A stretch of 64,000 nucleotides of DNA from Chitinophagaceae bacterium (GTDB taxonomy: Bacteria; Bacteroidota; Bacteroidia; Chitinophagales; Chitinophagaceae), in contig CANFHA010000022.1 in NCBI GenBank assembly GCA_947446645.1, forward strand, positions 25,193 to 89,192, written 5' to 3'. The notes under the pieces were generated by a model. That model made no database searches and was not told the origin of the DNA. It saw only the letters and a program-made list of their open reading frames with translations. Numbering within the stretch: position 1 is the stretch's first letter; each line of letters starts with the position of its first letter. Positions 18,524 to 27,519 of this stretch are shown here, in pieces. A program made the position numbers and the translations under genes.

Positions 18524-19642
18524 ATGAACTTTAGCTGCACCCGCCTGCATACCATTCTTACTGCATTACTCCTTACTCCTTGCCTGCTCGTGCGGGCACA
18601 GGGACCAAAAAATGTACCTGATGGTAGCACGCTGGAAAAAGCAACGCTCACTTATGCTGATGAAAAGCATTTTAAAAACATGCGCCAGCTTACCACGGGT
18701 GGTGATAATGCGGAGGCCTATTTCGGGTTCGACAATGAACACATAACGTTCCAACGCAAGAATGACGCAGAAGGTGTAAAATGCGACCAGATTTTTTATG
18801 GCGCTATACCGAAGAAAACAGGCGACAAATTCGACTACAAACTGGTGAGCACCGGCAAAGGCCGCACTACATGCGCATACCTTATGCCGGATCATAAACA
18901 TTTCCTGTACGCATCCACTCACCTTGCCGGCGATGCCTGCCCTGCAGAGCCGGACCGTAAAGTGATCAAAAAGTACGTATGGCCTATCTATGACAGCTAC
19001 GACATCTTTGTGGCCGACTTCAAAGGAAACATTACTAAACGCCTTACCAGTACTCCGGGATATGATGCCGAAGCAACCATTTCGCCTGATGGAAAAAAGA
19101 TAGTGTTTACCAGCATGCGCAATGGAGATATAGACCTCTATACAATGGATATCGACGGTAGCAACGTAAAACAAATTACGAACACCACCGGCTACGATGG
19201 CGGCGCCTGCTTCTCGCCCGACAGCAAAAAGATAGTATGGCGCGCGTCTCGCCCCAAGAGCGACTCTGAGATCAAAGAATACAAAGACCTGCTGGCGCAA
19301 GGGCTGGTGATGCCCACAAAAATGGAACTATTTGTGGCAAACGCAGATGGCACAGACGCCCACCAGGTAACCAAACTGGGCAAAGCCAATTGGGCGCCGG
19401 CATTTGCACCCAACGGCAAGCAAATTGTATTTGCATCGGACTATGAATATGAGCGCGGCTTCCCGTTCAACCTGTATCTCGTAAACCTCGACGGAACAGG
19501 CCTGGAACGAATAAGCCACGATGGCAGCTTTGATGCTTTCCCTATGTTCTCTCCCGATGGCAAGAAATTCATCTTCAGCTCAAACCGCAACAACGGTGGC
19601 GGGCATGATACAAATGTGTTTGTGTGCGATTGGGTAGATTAA
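18524..19642 (+). CDS. Exported TolB-like beta-propeller (PD40) protein
   Basis: 372 residues with a signal peptide (1-25, ending LLVRAQ). PD40/WD40-like propeller blades recur: ATISPDGKKIVFTSMRNGDI, ACFSPDSKKIVWRASRPKS, AFAPNGKQIVFASDYEYERG and MFSPDGKKFIFSSNRN. The spacing matches TolB C-terminal-type propellers, but the TolB N-terminal domain and Pal-linked operon are missing, so it is not TolB itself. It may bind proteins or glycans in the periplasm or at the surface. No enzymatic motif was seen. Confidence 0.85.
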   Translation: MNFSCTRLHTILTALLLTPCLLVRAQGPKNVPDGSTLEKATLTYADEKHFKNMRQLTTGGDNAEAYFGFDNEHITFQRKNDAEGVKCDQIFYGAIPKKTGDKFDYKLVSTGKGRTTCAYLMPDHKHFLYASTHLAGDACPAEPDRKVIKKYVWPIYDSYDIFVADFKGNITKRLTSTPGYDAEATISPDGKKIVFTSMRNGDIDLYTMDIDGSNVKQITNTTGYDGGACFSPDSKKIVWRASRPKSDSEIKEYKDLLAQGLVMPTKMELFVANADGTDAHQVTKLGKANWAPAFAPNGKQIVFASDYEYERGFPFNLYLVNLDGTGLERISHDGSFDAFPMFSPDGKKFIFSSNRNNGGGHDTNVFVCDWVD

Positions 19643-19651
19643 ACGTGATGA

Positions 19652-19679
19652 TTGTACAATACAATTATTTGTATCTTTG
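19652..19679 (+). promoter_or_regulatory. Promoter of the antitoxin gene, near-leaderless
   Basis: TTG (19652-19654), 17 bp, then TATCTTTG (19672-19679): an exact match to the Bacteroidota consensus. The proposed ATG (19684) is only 4 bp after the box, so the mRNA would be leaderless or the true start lies further in. Confidence 0.6.
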
Positions 19680-19683
19680 AAAG

Positions 19684-19887
19684 ATGCAACATATTGACAA
19701 TATACTTGCTGAAGTAAAACACCTTAACAGGAAAGATCAGTTTACACTACTTGAAAAGCTTGTAGCAATTATTCGCCGGGAACAAAAATCTCCAGATATA
19801 AAATTGTCAGCGATTTCAGGTCTGGGAGCTGATATCTGGAAGGATGTAGATATAGATAAATACCTTGAAACCGAACGAGAATGGTAA
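19684..19887 (+). CDS. VapB-like antitoxin
   Basis: 67 residues: MQHIDNILAEVKHLNRKDQF, TLLEKLVAIIRREQ, then KLSAISGLGADIWKDVDIDKYLETEREW. The C-terminal LSxxSGLGxDIWKxxDxDxYxxxERxW pattern is that of small antitoxins placed before PIN-domain toxins in Bacteroidota. Its stop overlaps the start of a PIN-domain frame by 7 bp. By family it would bind and silence the toxin and repress its own promoter; here the toxin is truncated. Confidence 0.65.
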   Translation: MQHIDNILAEVKHLNRKDQFTLLEKLVAIIRREQKSPDIKLSAISGLGADIWKDVDIDKYLETEREW

Positions 19888-20042
19888 TCTCTGATTTCAA
19901 AGGCAAAATGGTGTTCCTCGATAGCGCACCACTTATCTACTTTATTGATGGTGTCTCTTTATTTCAACCCCTACTTAAGGAACTGTTCAACCTGAATGAC
20001 AACGGTGACTTCGCTATTACGTTGCAAGATCTTCGGGGCTAA
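19881..20042 (+). pseudogene. Truncated PIN-domain (VapC-like) toxin
   Basis: 53 codons. It begins MVISDFKGKMVFLDSAPLIY, then FIDGVSLFQPLL; the FLDSAPLIYFIDG block holds the first catalytic Asp of the PIN ribonuclease fold. The frame ends at 20040-20042, whereas PIN toxins run ~130 residues and need further Asp/Glu residues. The remaining two thirds are absent: crcB starts 28 bp later. The last residues (ITLQDLRG) do not match the family, suggesting a deletion junction near 20010. Not expected to be active. Confidence 0.7.
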
Positions 20043-20070
20043 TTACTCATATTTCCGGTAAATCGTAACA

Positions 20071-20451
20071 ATGATGTTTCGTAATTTTCTTTTAGTGGGC
20101 GCGGGAGGGGCTGCCGGCAGTATGGCCCGGTATGGCATTAGTTTTATTTTTAGCAGGATCACTTCAACCACTTTCCCGCTCGCCACTTTCACCATCAATA
20201 TTATCGGCTCGCTGCTCATAGGAATTTTGTTTGGCCTTTCTGCACGTAACCAGTGGCTGCAGGCTGGCGGCATGCTGCTGTTAGCATCTGGTTTTTGCGG
20301 TGGTTTCACCACATTTTCCACCTTTGCACTGGAGAATGTAGGACTTATGCAAAAAGGGCAATCTATTATTTCAATTCTTTATATAGGCCTTAGCGTGGTC
20401 ATTGGGCTGCTGCTGTGCAGGCTGGGCATATGGCTTACCAATACAGCATAA
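20071..20451 (+). CDS. crcB: Fluoride exporter FluC/CrcB
   Basis: 126 residues with four transmembrane segments. The dual-topology channel exports fluoride. Diagnostic motifs are GAGGAAGSMARY (residues 10-21), the pore motif TFTINIIGSLLIG with the conserved Asn, and GFCGGFTTFSTFALE with the TFSTF fluoride-binding block. No fluoride riboswitch pattern is visible upstream; the space is filled by the PIN-toxin remnant. Confidence 0.95.
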   Translation: MMFRNFLLVGAGGAAGSMARYGISFIFSRITSTTFPLATFTINIIGSLLIGILFGLSARNQWLQAGGMLLLASGFCGGFTTFSTFALENVGLMQKGQSIISILYIGLSVVIGLLLCRLGIWLTNTA

Positions 20452-20527
20452 CATTATATTTCTGCTTTTTGCTTTATACTTAGTTGTTTGGTAATTTTAC
20501 ATCCCGCAGAACAAACGGCAATTTAAC

Positions 20528-21757
20528 ATGATAGATATAAAGGTTCCCACCGTAGGTGAATCCATAAGCGAAGTAACATTAGTGAAGTGGCTTAAAAAAG
20601 AAGGCGATTACGTGAACAGGGACGAAGTGCTCTGCGAACTGGAATCTGAAAAAGCAACCTTTGAGCTGAATGCCGAGCAGGCAGGCATACTGCACATAAA
20701 AGCGCAGGAAGGCGCCACACTGGCTATAGGCGATCTTGCGTGCTCTATAGATGAGACTGCCGCAAAGCCCGCTGGCGCTGATCAACCCGCAGCTAATGCG
20801 GCTCCGGCAGCCAAGACGGCAGAAGCTCCTAAAAAAGAAGAAAAAACAACCGCACCCGCTGCAGCGGCGGCTGACGTGAAAGCCACACCAGTAGCACAGG
20901 CAATAATGAGCGACAAGCAGGTAACACCTGCTGAGGTAAAAGGATCTGGCAGCAAAGGCCGCATCATGAAGCAGGATGTACTGGAAGCCATAGCCCACCC
21001 AGGCCGCAAAGGCGGCGATGCTGCTAACACGCGTGAAGAGCGCCGCGAAAAAATGAGCAACCTGCGCAAAACAGTAGCCCGCAGACTGGTAGATGCAAAG
21101 AACAGCACGGCCATGCTCACTACGTTCAACGAGGTGGACATGACGCGCATCATGGAGATCCGCAAGCAGTATAAAGACTCTTTCAAAGAGTCGCACGGTG
21201 TCAACCTGGGCTTTATGTCGTTCTTCACCAAGGCGGCGTGCATAGCGCTGCAGGAGTGGCCTGCTGTTAATGCATACATCGACGGTGACTCTATTGTGTT
21301 CCACGATTATTGCGACATATCTATAGCCGTTTCTGCACCCAAGGGCCTGGTAGTACCCGTTATTCGCAATGCAGAAAGCATGAGCATGTCTGATATTGAG
21401 AATAAAGTAGTGGAGCTGGCAAAGAAAGCGCGCGACAACAAATTAAGCCCAGATGAAATGGCAGGTGGCACATTCACCATCACCAATGGTGGCGTATTTG
21501 GCTCGCTTATGTCTACGCCTATTATCAATATTCCGCAGTCTGCAATATTGGGCATGCACAAAATACAGGACCGCCCCATGGCCATAAACGGCAAGGTGGA
21601 AATACGCCCAATGATGTACCTGGCCGTAAGCTACGACCACCGTATCATAGATGGCCGCGAATCAGTGGGCTTCCTCGTAAGAATAAAAGAGCTGCTGGAA
21701 AATCCTGAACTAATGTTGTTCGGCAAGGACCCGGTAAAAACACTCCTCGAGATATAA
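20528..21757 (+). CDS. odhB: 2-oxoglutarate dehydrogenase E2 (dihydrolipoyl succinyltransferase)
   Basis: 409 residues. Order: lipoyl domain (1-76) with lipoylated Lys42 in [10 protein letters not shown]; an Ala/Pro/Lys-rich linker (~77-118); a peripheral subunit-binding domain (~118-155, [20 protein letters not shown]); and the catalytic domain (~175-409) with [15 protein letters not shown], where His371 and the Asp of DHRxxDG are catalytic. It transfers succinyl groups to CoA in the TCA cycle. Succinyl rather than acetyl specificity is inferred from the short single-lipoyl layout and the [20 protein letters not shown] region. The E1 gene is not adjacent. An intrinsic terminator follows directly. 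Confidence 0.93.
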   Translation: MIDIKVPTVGESISEVTLVKWLKKEGDYVNRDEVLCELESEKATFELNAEQAGILHIKAQEGATLAIGDLACSIDETAAKPAGADQPAANAAPAAKTAEAPKKEEKTTAPAAAAADVKATPVAQAIMSDKQVTPAEVKGSGSKGRIMKQDVLEAIAHPGRKGGDAANTREERREKMSNLRKTVARRLVDAKNSTAMLTTFNEVDMTRIMEIRKQYKDSFKESHGVNLGFMSFFTKAACIALQEWPAVNAYIDGDSIVFHDYCDISIAVSAPKGLVVPVIRNAESMSMSDIENKVVELAKKARDNKLSPDEMAGGTFTITNGGVFGSLMSTPIINIPQSAILGMHKIQDRPMAINGKVEIRPMMYLAVSYDHRIIDGRESVGFLVRIKELLENPELMLFGKDPVKTLLEI

Positions 21758-21760
21758 CAG

Positions 21761-21787
21761 AAAAACCCCGCTTCGCGGGGTTTTTTA
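21761..21787. terminator. Bidirectional intrinsic terminator
   Basis: AAAAACCCCGC and GCGGGGTTTTTT pair around TTC, giving a G+C stem with T-runs on both strands. It sits 4 bp past odhB on the plus strand and 3 bp past the small minus-strand gene, serving both. Confidence 0.9.
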
Positions 21788-21790
21788 TTG

Positions 21791-21919
21791 CTAATACCGT
21801 GGGCTCTGCTTTTTATGTATATCCCTCTTCGCCTTACGGGTATGATATACATGGTGACCGGCCCTGAAGCCAATAAATACTACTACCACCAATATTGCTA
21901 ACAATGACCACATACCCAT
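21791..21919 (-). CDS. Small membrane protein, 42 residues
   Basis: The minus strand reads MGMWSLLAILVVVVFIGFRA followed by GHHVYHTRKAKRDIHKKQSP and a Tyr-terminated end. It has one transmembrane helix (residues ~3-18) and a basic His/Lys/Arg-rich tail, presumably cytoplasmic. The shared terminator starts 3 bp after its stop, which supports a real transcription unit. No family was recognised. Confidence 0.55.
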   Translation of the reverse strand: MGMWSLLAILVVVVFIGFRAGHHVYHTRKAKRDIHKKQSPRY

Positions 21920-22048
21920 AATTGTATCTTTATAGATAGGTTACAATAACCACGCCATTGCGCTCTTCGCAAAAATAAAGCACATCACCGGCCACTGACA
22001 AATGCCAGTAACAGCAACCCACTTTTAGCTTTTCACTTTTAACTTCAA

Positions 22049-22459
22049 TTAAGGTATCCCCACAGTTGCATCCGTTGCATCCACATGCGTAGTAGGCCAC
22101 CATGTATTGCCAAAGGGATCAGCAATACCTCCGCTCCTGCCATATGGCATATCTGATACCGGCATCACCGAAGTGGCACCTGCCGCTATGGCTTTGTTGT
22201 ACACAGCATCGGCGTCTGCAACATAAATGAAGAACCCACCTGGGCGGGCAGAAAATTCGTCTGTGCTGTCCGCAAGCATGATCACACTCTCTCCCAGGGT
22301 TATCTCGGCATGCATGATCACGTCTTCACCGCGCATATGCTTTACTTTTTCTTTAGCCCCAAAAACATCTTCCATAAACTTCATAAAAGCTGCGGCATTC
22401 TTAATGATCAGGTAAGGCATTACCTGCTGGTAGTCGGCAGGATAGTTTATTTTTTCCAT
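22049..22459 (-). CDS. VOC-family (glyoxalase/bleomycin-resistance, PhnB-like) protein
   Basis: 136 residues from the ATG at 22457-22459. A single PhnB-like VOC module: YLIIKNAAAFMKFMEDVFGA, MHAEITLGESVIMLADS, GGFFIYVADADAVYNKAIAA and the end ADPFGNTWWPTTHV. Proteins of this group form dimers with a metal site; substrates vary and cannot be read here. It is divergent from the membrane sensor gene. A broken second copy of its first ~30 codons and leader lies at 23841-23957. Confidence 0.85.
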   Translation of the reverse strand: MEKINYPADYQQVMPYLIIKNAAAFMKFMEDVFGAKEKVKHMRGEDVIMHAEITLGESVIMLADSTDEFSARPGGFFIYVADADAVYNKAIAAGATSVMPVSDMPYGRSGGIADPFGNTWWPTTHVDATDATVGIP

Positions 22460-22478
22460 GGCAGAGGCTTTTTTCAAA
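22390..22478. repeat. Duplicated segment, copy 1 (5' end of VOC gene)
   Basis: The block from CTGCGGCATTCTTAATGATC through the VOC start to TTTTTTCAAA recurs with mismatches at 23867-23957 in the same orientation. It covers the first codons and about 20 bp of leader. Confidence 0.75.
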
Positions 22479-22613
22479 TTTACTAAATCTTTTGTCAGCG
22501 CCCATACGTACATGCTGAGTGGTATTTCAATCTCGTTATGCGTTATTGCTCCATACCAAAATATTTACCTGCTCCTGCACTATGAAAAACTATCTTTAAC
22601 TAACGATATATGC

Positions 22614-23693
22614 ATGGCGGCAAAAAATACACTAAGTGGTACACTTCAATCTGAAGGAATATGGGCGCCCCTCACCAGTTTTTTCGGCGCTGTTCCCGAC
22701 CAGGTAAGCGAAAACAATTATTGGTTTTACAACATCAGCAATATTGCGTACACACTTATAGCGCTGCTTCACATCTCATGGACTGTTGTATTCTTCAATT
22801 ACCATTTGCCCACCATGATGAAGATTCAGATCGTGAGCGTAGCCCTTTATTCCGTCGCTATTCTGCTTAACCGCAAAGGCTACCACCTGCTGGGCATGTT
22901 GCTGTGTCTTGCCGAAACCAACCTGCACCAGGTAGCTGCCGTGTCACTGCTGGGGTGGAATACCGGCTTCCAGAATTTTTTACCACTCATCTCTTTATTC
23001 CCCTTCCTTAAGTATACCGAAAGCTGGATCACAAAACTAGTTCTGGGTGCAGGTTGCCTGGTCTGCTATCTCTATCTCGATTTTTTTATGAAGGGTACCG
23101 CACCTGTGTATGAGCTATCGCTGAAGTCAGTGAATTTTTTCAATTTCTCTAATGCCGTACTATGCTTTGTGCTGGCGGCGCTGTGGGGCATTGTTCTGGC
23201 CTTCTCCTACCAGCGCACCATGGCTGCCCTCATTAAAAAAGAGCAGGAACTGTTTGCCACCCAAAAAAGTGCAGAACAGGCAGAGATTCTCAGCCGGCTG
23301 GAAATGAAAGAACGCGACAACGAAATATTTCAACTGAGGAATGTGGAGCTGCGCCACAGCAATAATGAGATAGTAGTGCAGAAGAAAATTATTGAAGACC
23401 TGGCGCAGGAGCAGGAGAAAACCATAGCGCTGAAAACCCGCGAGCTGGCAGAGGCCAACATAAAGCTGACAGATGTAAACAAAAAGCTGCTTAGCCTTAT
23501 ACAGTACAATGCCCACAACCTGCGCGAGCCCCTGACCCGGGTAATGGGCGGCATGGCTATCTACGAATTTATGAGCACTGACGAATTTCATATACAGGTT
23601 TGGCCCGAAATGGAACGTGCCGCCTCTGAGCTAGACAACCGCATAAGAGAAGTGATAACCGCTGCAGATGAAACCATAAGCATGTACGGATAG
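22614..23693 (+). CDS. Membrane sensor with histidine-phosphotransfer helices but no ATPase domain
   Basis: 359 residues from the ATG at 22614 (a longer frame starts at 22458 but overlaps the divergent VOC start). Six to seven hydrophobic segments span residues ~40-205. A coiled coil follows (~210-295, KKEQELFATQKSAEQAEIL and on). The C-terminus has a dimerisation/phosphoacceptor-like block, IQYNAHNLREPLTRVMGGM, with His301 in an H-box-like setting. The frame ends about 55 residues later and the next 150 bp encode no HATPase_c domain. It may be a kinase remnant, a pseudo-kinase, or a receptor phosphorylated in trans. Confidence 0.7.
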   Translation: MAAKNTLSGTLQSEGIWAPLTSFFGAVPDQVSENNYWFYNISNIAYTLIALLHISWTVVFFNYHLPTMMKIQIVSVALYSVAILLNRKGYHLLGMLLCLAETNLHQVAAVSLLGWNTGFQNFLPLISLFPFLKYTESWITKLVLGAGCLVCYLYLDFFMKGTAPVYELSLKSVNFFNFSNAVLCFVLAALWGIVLAFSYQRTMAALIKKEQELFATQKSAEQAEILSRLEMKERDNEIFQLRNVELRHSNNEIVVQKKIIEDLAQEQEKTIALKTRELAEANIKLTDVNKKLLSLIQYNAHNLREPLTRVMGGMAIYEFMSTDEFHIQVWPEMERAASELDNRIREVITAADETISMYG

Positions 23694-23840
23694 TCAAGTA
23701 AAAACTGAAAAAGTAAAAATGAAAATTGAGCGGAGTAATGCCCTTATACGCTGGTGCAAATCAGTTCTATCGGCAGAAGGTATGTCGGTATAGCCTATTT
23801 TCTACATTTTGCAGCTTTAGATTTACAAAAGTGATACTGT

Positions 23841-23936
23841 TTAAAACGCAAGGAATTTTGAATAGACTGCGGCACTATAAATGATCAGGTTCGGTGTTAC
23901 CTGGTGGTAGTCGGCGGGACAGTTTATTTTTTCCAT
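23841..23936 (-). pseudogene. Fragment of a second VOC-family gene
   Basis: MEKINCPADYHQVTPNLIIY then SAAVYSKFLAF and a stop: a clear copy of the first ~30 residues of the VOC protein at 22459 (MEKINYPADYQQVMPYLIIK). Nothing further of the domain follows. The leader is also duplicated, so this is a partial duplication or a decayed paralogue. Confidence 0.8.
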
Positions 23937-23957
23937 GCTGCTGGTTTTTTTCAAAAG
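23867..23957. repeat. Duplicated segment, copy 2
   Basis: Second copy of the block at 22390-22478, same orientation, about 1.4 kb away, with the membrane sensor gene between them. Confidence 0.75.
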
Positions 23958-23968
23958 TACCGCGCTTT

Positions 23969-25108
23969 CTACTGCAGTCTTATACGCCTGAATATCGCGA
24001 ACCTCTTTACCATCCAATGCGCTAACTGTTGAAACGGCATCTCTATAAAACGATACATAGCCAGCGACAGCAACCATGATAACGAAAGGCTTGCCAGCAT
24101 CCATATGATCACACTATAGTTATTCGTAAATGGCAGCAACGAAGCGGTGACAATAAGTATTGGCAAGTGAATAAGATAAAAACTGTAGGATATCTTACCC
24201 AGGAACTGGCAAACCCTGTTCTTTAAAAAACGTGAGATTCCCGGCTGGTGAATGGCCATTATGATAAAAATACACGACCCTGCCACCGAAATGTACAGAT
24301 GGAGCCTGCTGGTTGTACCCGGGTCATCGCCTATTCCCAATGCATAGCGGCATGAGTATAGTAATGCCGCCACAATAAAGAAAAATACCACTGCGACCTT
24401 CGGCAGCCGTTTAAGATAGGCACCTGCAATCTCATGATAACTGGCCAGTAGAACGCCAAAGTAAAAAACCGCAACATAAAAATCCATATTCAGATACACC
24501 AACGCTATTATAAAAAGCGCGTTGAAAACGAAAGTATTTTTCTTAATGCAAATTATCAGGAACGGCAGCAGTATAGATATCTTCATCTCGAACTGCAGAG
24601 ACCAGATAGGAGGGTTTAGCAAATTGGTATTAAAATCGAACACCAGCAAAAAAGGAGTCTTGATAATATGCTTCCAGTTATCTTTAAAATCCCACTGCCA
24701 GATACCCTTTAGCCAGTTTGAATAATGCCCTGTGTTCTCAGGATTATACAAGGCGTATTTAAATATCAAACACAGCAAAATAGCCCCGATAAAGGCTGGG
24801 TATATCCTGAGTATCCTCTTATTATAAAATCCTGCCAGCTCTATCGGTCTTTCCGTCTTTACGTAAGGCAGAGCCAATACAAACCCACTCAGAACGAAAA
24901 AGAACAATACAGCCGACTCTCCATCCCATAGCAGATGGAGCGGGCTCTTGCTTATACGCTCGAATTCCAGACCGGCGAATACATTGCTGAATGAGAAATG
25001 ACTAAAAAAAACAGTCAGTGATGCTATCCCTCTTAAACTGTCCAGTTCATGATACCTTCTCGTTCCCTCAGTATTAGCACTGTAAGCCTCGCCGAAAAAT
25101 TTTTTCAA
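23969..25108 (-). CDS. Acyltransferase family 3 membrane protein (OafA/YrhL-like)
   Basis: 379 residues with about ten transmembrane segments. The family start is RRYHELDSLRGIASLTVFFSHF, in which the conserved Arg and His (SLRG, FFSHF) take part in acyl transfer; YSFYLIHLPILI near the end is also typical. It would O-acylate a surface glycan or lipid. The start is a TTG at 25106-25108 (LKKFFGEAY read as Met); no better ATG is nearby. Its substrate is unknown. The VOC fragment lies directly past its end. Confidence 0.88.
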   Translation of the reverse strand: MKKFFGEAYSANTEGTRRYHELDSLRGIASLTVFFSHFSFSNVFAGLEFERISKSPLHLLWDGESAVLFFFVLSGFVLALPYVKTERPIELAGFYNKRILRIYPAFIGAILLCLIFKYALYNPENTGHYSNWLKGIWQWDFKDNWKHIIKTPFLLVFDFNTNLLNPPIWSLQFEMKISILLPFLIICIKKNTFVFNALFIIALVYLNMDFYVAVFYFGVLLASYHEIAGAYLKRLPKVAVVFFFIVAALLYSCRYALGIGDDPGTTSRLHLYISVAGSCIFIIMAIHQPGISRFLKNRVCQFLGKISYSFYLIHLPILIVTASLLPFTNNYSVIIWMLASLSLSWLLSLAMYRFIEMPFQQLAHWMVKRFAIFRRIRLQ

Positions 25109-25245
25109 AGGATAGGTTATGTTTGGATGAAACTAAAAATGGCCTTGTAAAACACTGAAAAGAATGTTTTTTGAACGCTCATTCTGCACTTTTATTGCAG
25201 ACAAAGAGTTCAAATTTCTAAACCTACCTGCCGTTAGGCAGGTTT

Positions 25246-25956
25246 TCAAACCAATATAGCCAGCGCATTTTTTGCAGCCACCTGTCCTGCTTCTTTTTTA
25301 TTATAACCGGTGCCGGAAGCTACCAGTTCACCGTCCAGCATTATGCCCACGGTAAATAGTTTTCGCGTAGCATCCATTTTTTCGTCCAGCGTATCAAAGG
25401 TAAGCACACGGTTCTGGCGTTGGGCCCAGCTCAGCAGCTGGTTCTTGTAGTTGGTATCCGTGCTCTCCATAGTATCCAGGTCTATGTAGGAGCGTATCAG
25501 CTGGTTCAGTATAAAGTTGCGCGTCTTGGTAAAGCCTACATCCAGGTACACCGCGCCTATCAGGGCTTCCAGTGCATTCCCAAAGATATGGCTGCGGCTC
25601 AGGCCACGGTCATTCTGGTTATACTGCACCAGTTTGTTCAGCCCCATGCGCAGCGCCACATTATTCATGGTTTCGCGGCGCACTATCTTCGAGCGCAACT
25701 CGGTAAGGTAGCCTTCCGGCTGGTAAGGATATTTTTTAAATAGATATTCGGCTACTATAGCGCCAAGTATGGCATCACCAAGAAATTCAAGGCGTTCATT
25801 ACTGTCGGTGATGTCTTCCGGTTTGGAACGGTGCATCAGTGCCAGCCTGTAATAAGATATATGCTTGGGAGTAAATCCTAAAAGATGTTCTAATTGCAGC
25901 AACAATTGCTTGTCGGGAGAGGAAGAGTTTAAGATGCGGTTGATGAGGCGCCTCAA
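25246..25956 (-). CDS. rnc: Ribonuclease III
   Basis: 236 residues. It cuts double-stranded RNA during rRNA and mRNA processing. The catalytic signature SNERLEFLGDAILGAIVAEY is at about residues 53-72, with the second acidic site in FGNALEALIGAVYLD. The C-terminal dsRNA-binding domain (~165-236) ends GTGYNKKEAGQVAAKNALAI. It begins 2 bp after the fabF stop in the acpP-fabF-rnc operon, an order conserved in Bacteroidota. Confidence 0.95.
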   Translation of the reverse strand: MRRLINRILNSSSPDKQLLLQLEHLLGFTPKHISYYRLALMHRSKPEDITDSNERLEFLGDAILGAIVAEYLFKKYPYQPEGYLTELRSKIVRRETMNNVALRMGLNKLVQYNQNDRGLSRSHIFGNALEALIGAVYLDVGFTKTRNFILNQLIRSYIDLDTMESTDTNYKNQLLSWAQRQNRVLTFDTLDEKMDATRKLFTVGIMLDGELVASGTGYNKKEAGQVAAKNALAILV

Positions 25957-25958
25957 AA

Positions 25959-27218
25959 CTAATCAGATGGTTTTTTGAAGATAACTGATGCGTTATGTCC
26001 GCCAAACCCGAAAGTATTGCTCAATGCAGCATTCACTACACGCTTCTGGGCGGTTGTAAATGTGAAGTTCAGCCTTGGGTCAAACGATGGATCATCCGTA
26101 AAGTGGTTGATCGTGGGAGGTATGATGTCGTGCACCGTAGCCATTATGCTGGCTATAGCCTCTATGGCGCCGGCAGCACCCAGCAAGTGACCGGTCATAG
26201 ACTTGGTAGAGCTGATATTCAGCTCGTAGGCATGGCTGCCAAATACGCGCTGTATAGCGGTTATTTCACTGATATCGCCAAGCGGTGTAGAGGTACCATG
26301 CACATTGATGTAATCAATGTCTTCCGGTTTCAGTCCGGCATCAGCCAGAGCGCTCCTCATTACATTGTATGCGCCCAGCCCTTCCGGGTGTGGTGCTGTA
26401 AGGTGGTAAGCATCTGCACTCAGTCCGCCACCGGCCACTTCGGCTATTATGTGCGCACCGCGGCGTTTGGCATGTTCGTATTCTTCTACTACTATCGCTC
26501 CTGCTCCTTCTCCCAGCACAAAACCGTCTCGGCTCAGGTCAAATGGCCTGCTGGCTGTTTTGGGCTCACCATTACGCTCAGAAAGTGCTTTCATTGCGTT
26601 GAATCCACCTATGCCTGCTTCCGTTACCACTGCTTCAGAACCGCCGCAGATGAAAGCATCAGCCTTACCCAGGCGGATGTAGTTAAATGCATCGATAATA
26701 GAATTGGTAGACGATGCACAGGCGCTCACTGTAGAGAAGTTAGGCCCGCGGAAACCATATTTCATGGAAATATGTCCCCCGGCAATGTCCAGAATCAGCT
26801 TCGGAATGAAGAAAGGATTGAAACGGGGTGTACCATCGCCGGCTGCAAAATTCTTCATCTCTTCAATGAAGGTGATCATGCCGCCTATGCCCGAACCCCA
26901 TATTATACCCACCCTGTCGTGGTCTATACCCTCTTGGGTAAGATTGGAATGACGTACCGCCTCATCAGCGGCCACAAGTGCCAGCTGAGAAAAACGGTCC
27001 AGTTTGCGTGCTTCCTTGCGTTCAAAGAAATCTTCCGGATTGAAGTTTTTGACTTCACAGGCAAATTTCGTTTTGAATTTGGTAACATCAAACTGTTTAA
27101 TGCCATCGGCGCCCGAGACCCCATTTATCAACGCGTCCCAGTAAGAGGGCACATCGTTGCCTAATGGCGTAACGGCGCCGAGGCCCGTAACGACAACTCG
27201 TTTTAACGTTAAGTTCAT
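25959..27218 (-). CDS. fabF: Beta-ketoacyl-ACP synthase II
   Basis: 419 residues. FabF condenses malonyl-ACP with the growing acyl-ACP in fatty-acid elongation. The catalytic Cys is in VSACASSTN, and the two His residues in INVHGTSTPLGD and STKSMTGHLLGAAG; FGFGGHNASVIF closes the fold. It follows acpP by 38 bp and precedes rnc. Confidence 0.97.
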   Translation of the reverse strand: MNLTLKRVVVTGLGAVTPLGNDVPSYWDALINGVSGADGIKQFDVTKFKTKFACEVKNFNPEDFFERKEARKLDRFSQLALVAADEAVRHSNLTQEGIDHDRVGIIWGSGIGGMITFIEEMKNFAAGDGTPRFNPFFIPKLILDIAGGHISMKYGFRGPNFSTVSACASSTNSIIDAFNYIRLGKADAFICGGSEAVVTEAGIGGFNAMKALSERNGEPKTASRPFDLSRDGFVLGEGAGAIVVEEYEHAKRRGAHIIAEVAGGGLSADAYHLTAPHPEGLGAYNVMRSALADAGLKPEDIDYINVHGTSTPLGDISEITAIQRVFGSHAYELNISSTKSMTGHLLGAAGAIEAIASIMATVHDIIPPTINHFTDDPSFDPRLNFTFTTAQKRVVNAALSNTFGFGGHNASVIFKKPSD

Positions 27219-27256
27219 CGAGCGATTTTCCAGTTACAGAGTGGTTTTGTAATAAA

Positions 27257-27493
27257 TTACTTTACGTGTTCTTCCAGGTAAGCGATAGCCTGGCCAACGG
27301 TAGTGATGGTCTCAGCTTGTTCGTCAGGAATAGAGATGTTGAATTCTTTTTCGAATTCCATAATCAGCTCTACGGTATCCAGGGAATCAGCACCGAGGTC
27401 ATTGGTAAAGCTTGCCTCAGGTGTTACTTCTGATTCATCAACACCCAATTTGTCGACGATAATTTTCTTAACGCGATTTGCAATTTCAGACAT
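27257..27493 (-). CDS. acpP: Acyl carrier protein
   Basis: 78 acidic residues. The phosphopantetheine attachment Ser37 lies in [12 protein letters not shown]. It carries acyl chains for fatty-acid synthesis and is first in the operon with fabF and rnc. A -7 box (TATTTTTG on the minus strand) is 27 bp upstream. Confidence 0.97.
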   Translation of the reverse strand: MSEIANRVKKIIVDKLGVDESEVTPEASFTNDLGADSLDTVELIMEFEKEFNISIPDEQAETITTVGQAIAYLEEHVK

Positions 27494-27519
27494 AGATAAT
27501 GCGTTTAAATTTTATGGTG

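Noticed and set aside
19881..20527. Fluoride riboswitch before crcB
   Set aside because: The space holds the PIN-toxin remnant and no riboswitch core could be matched by eye.
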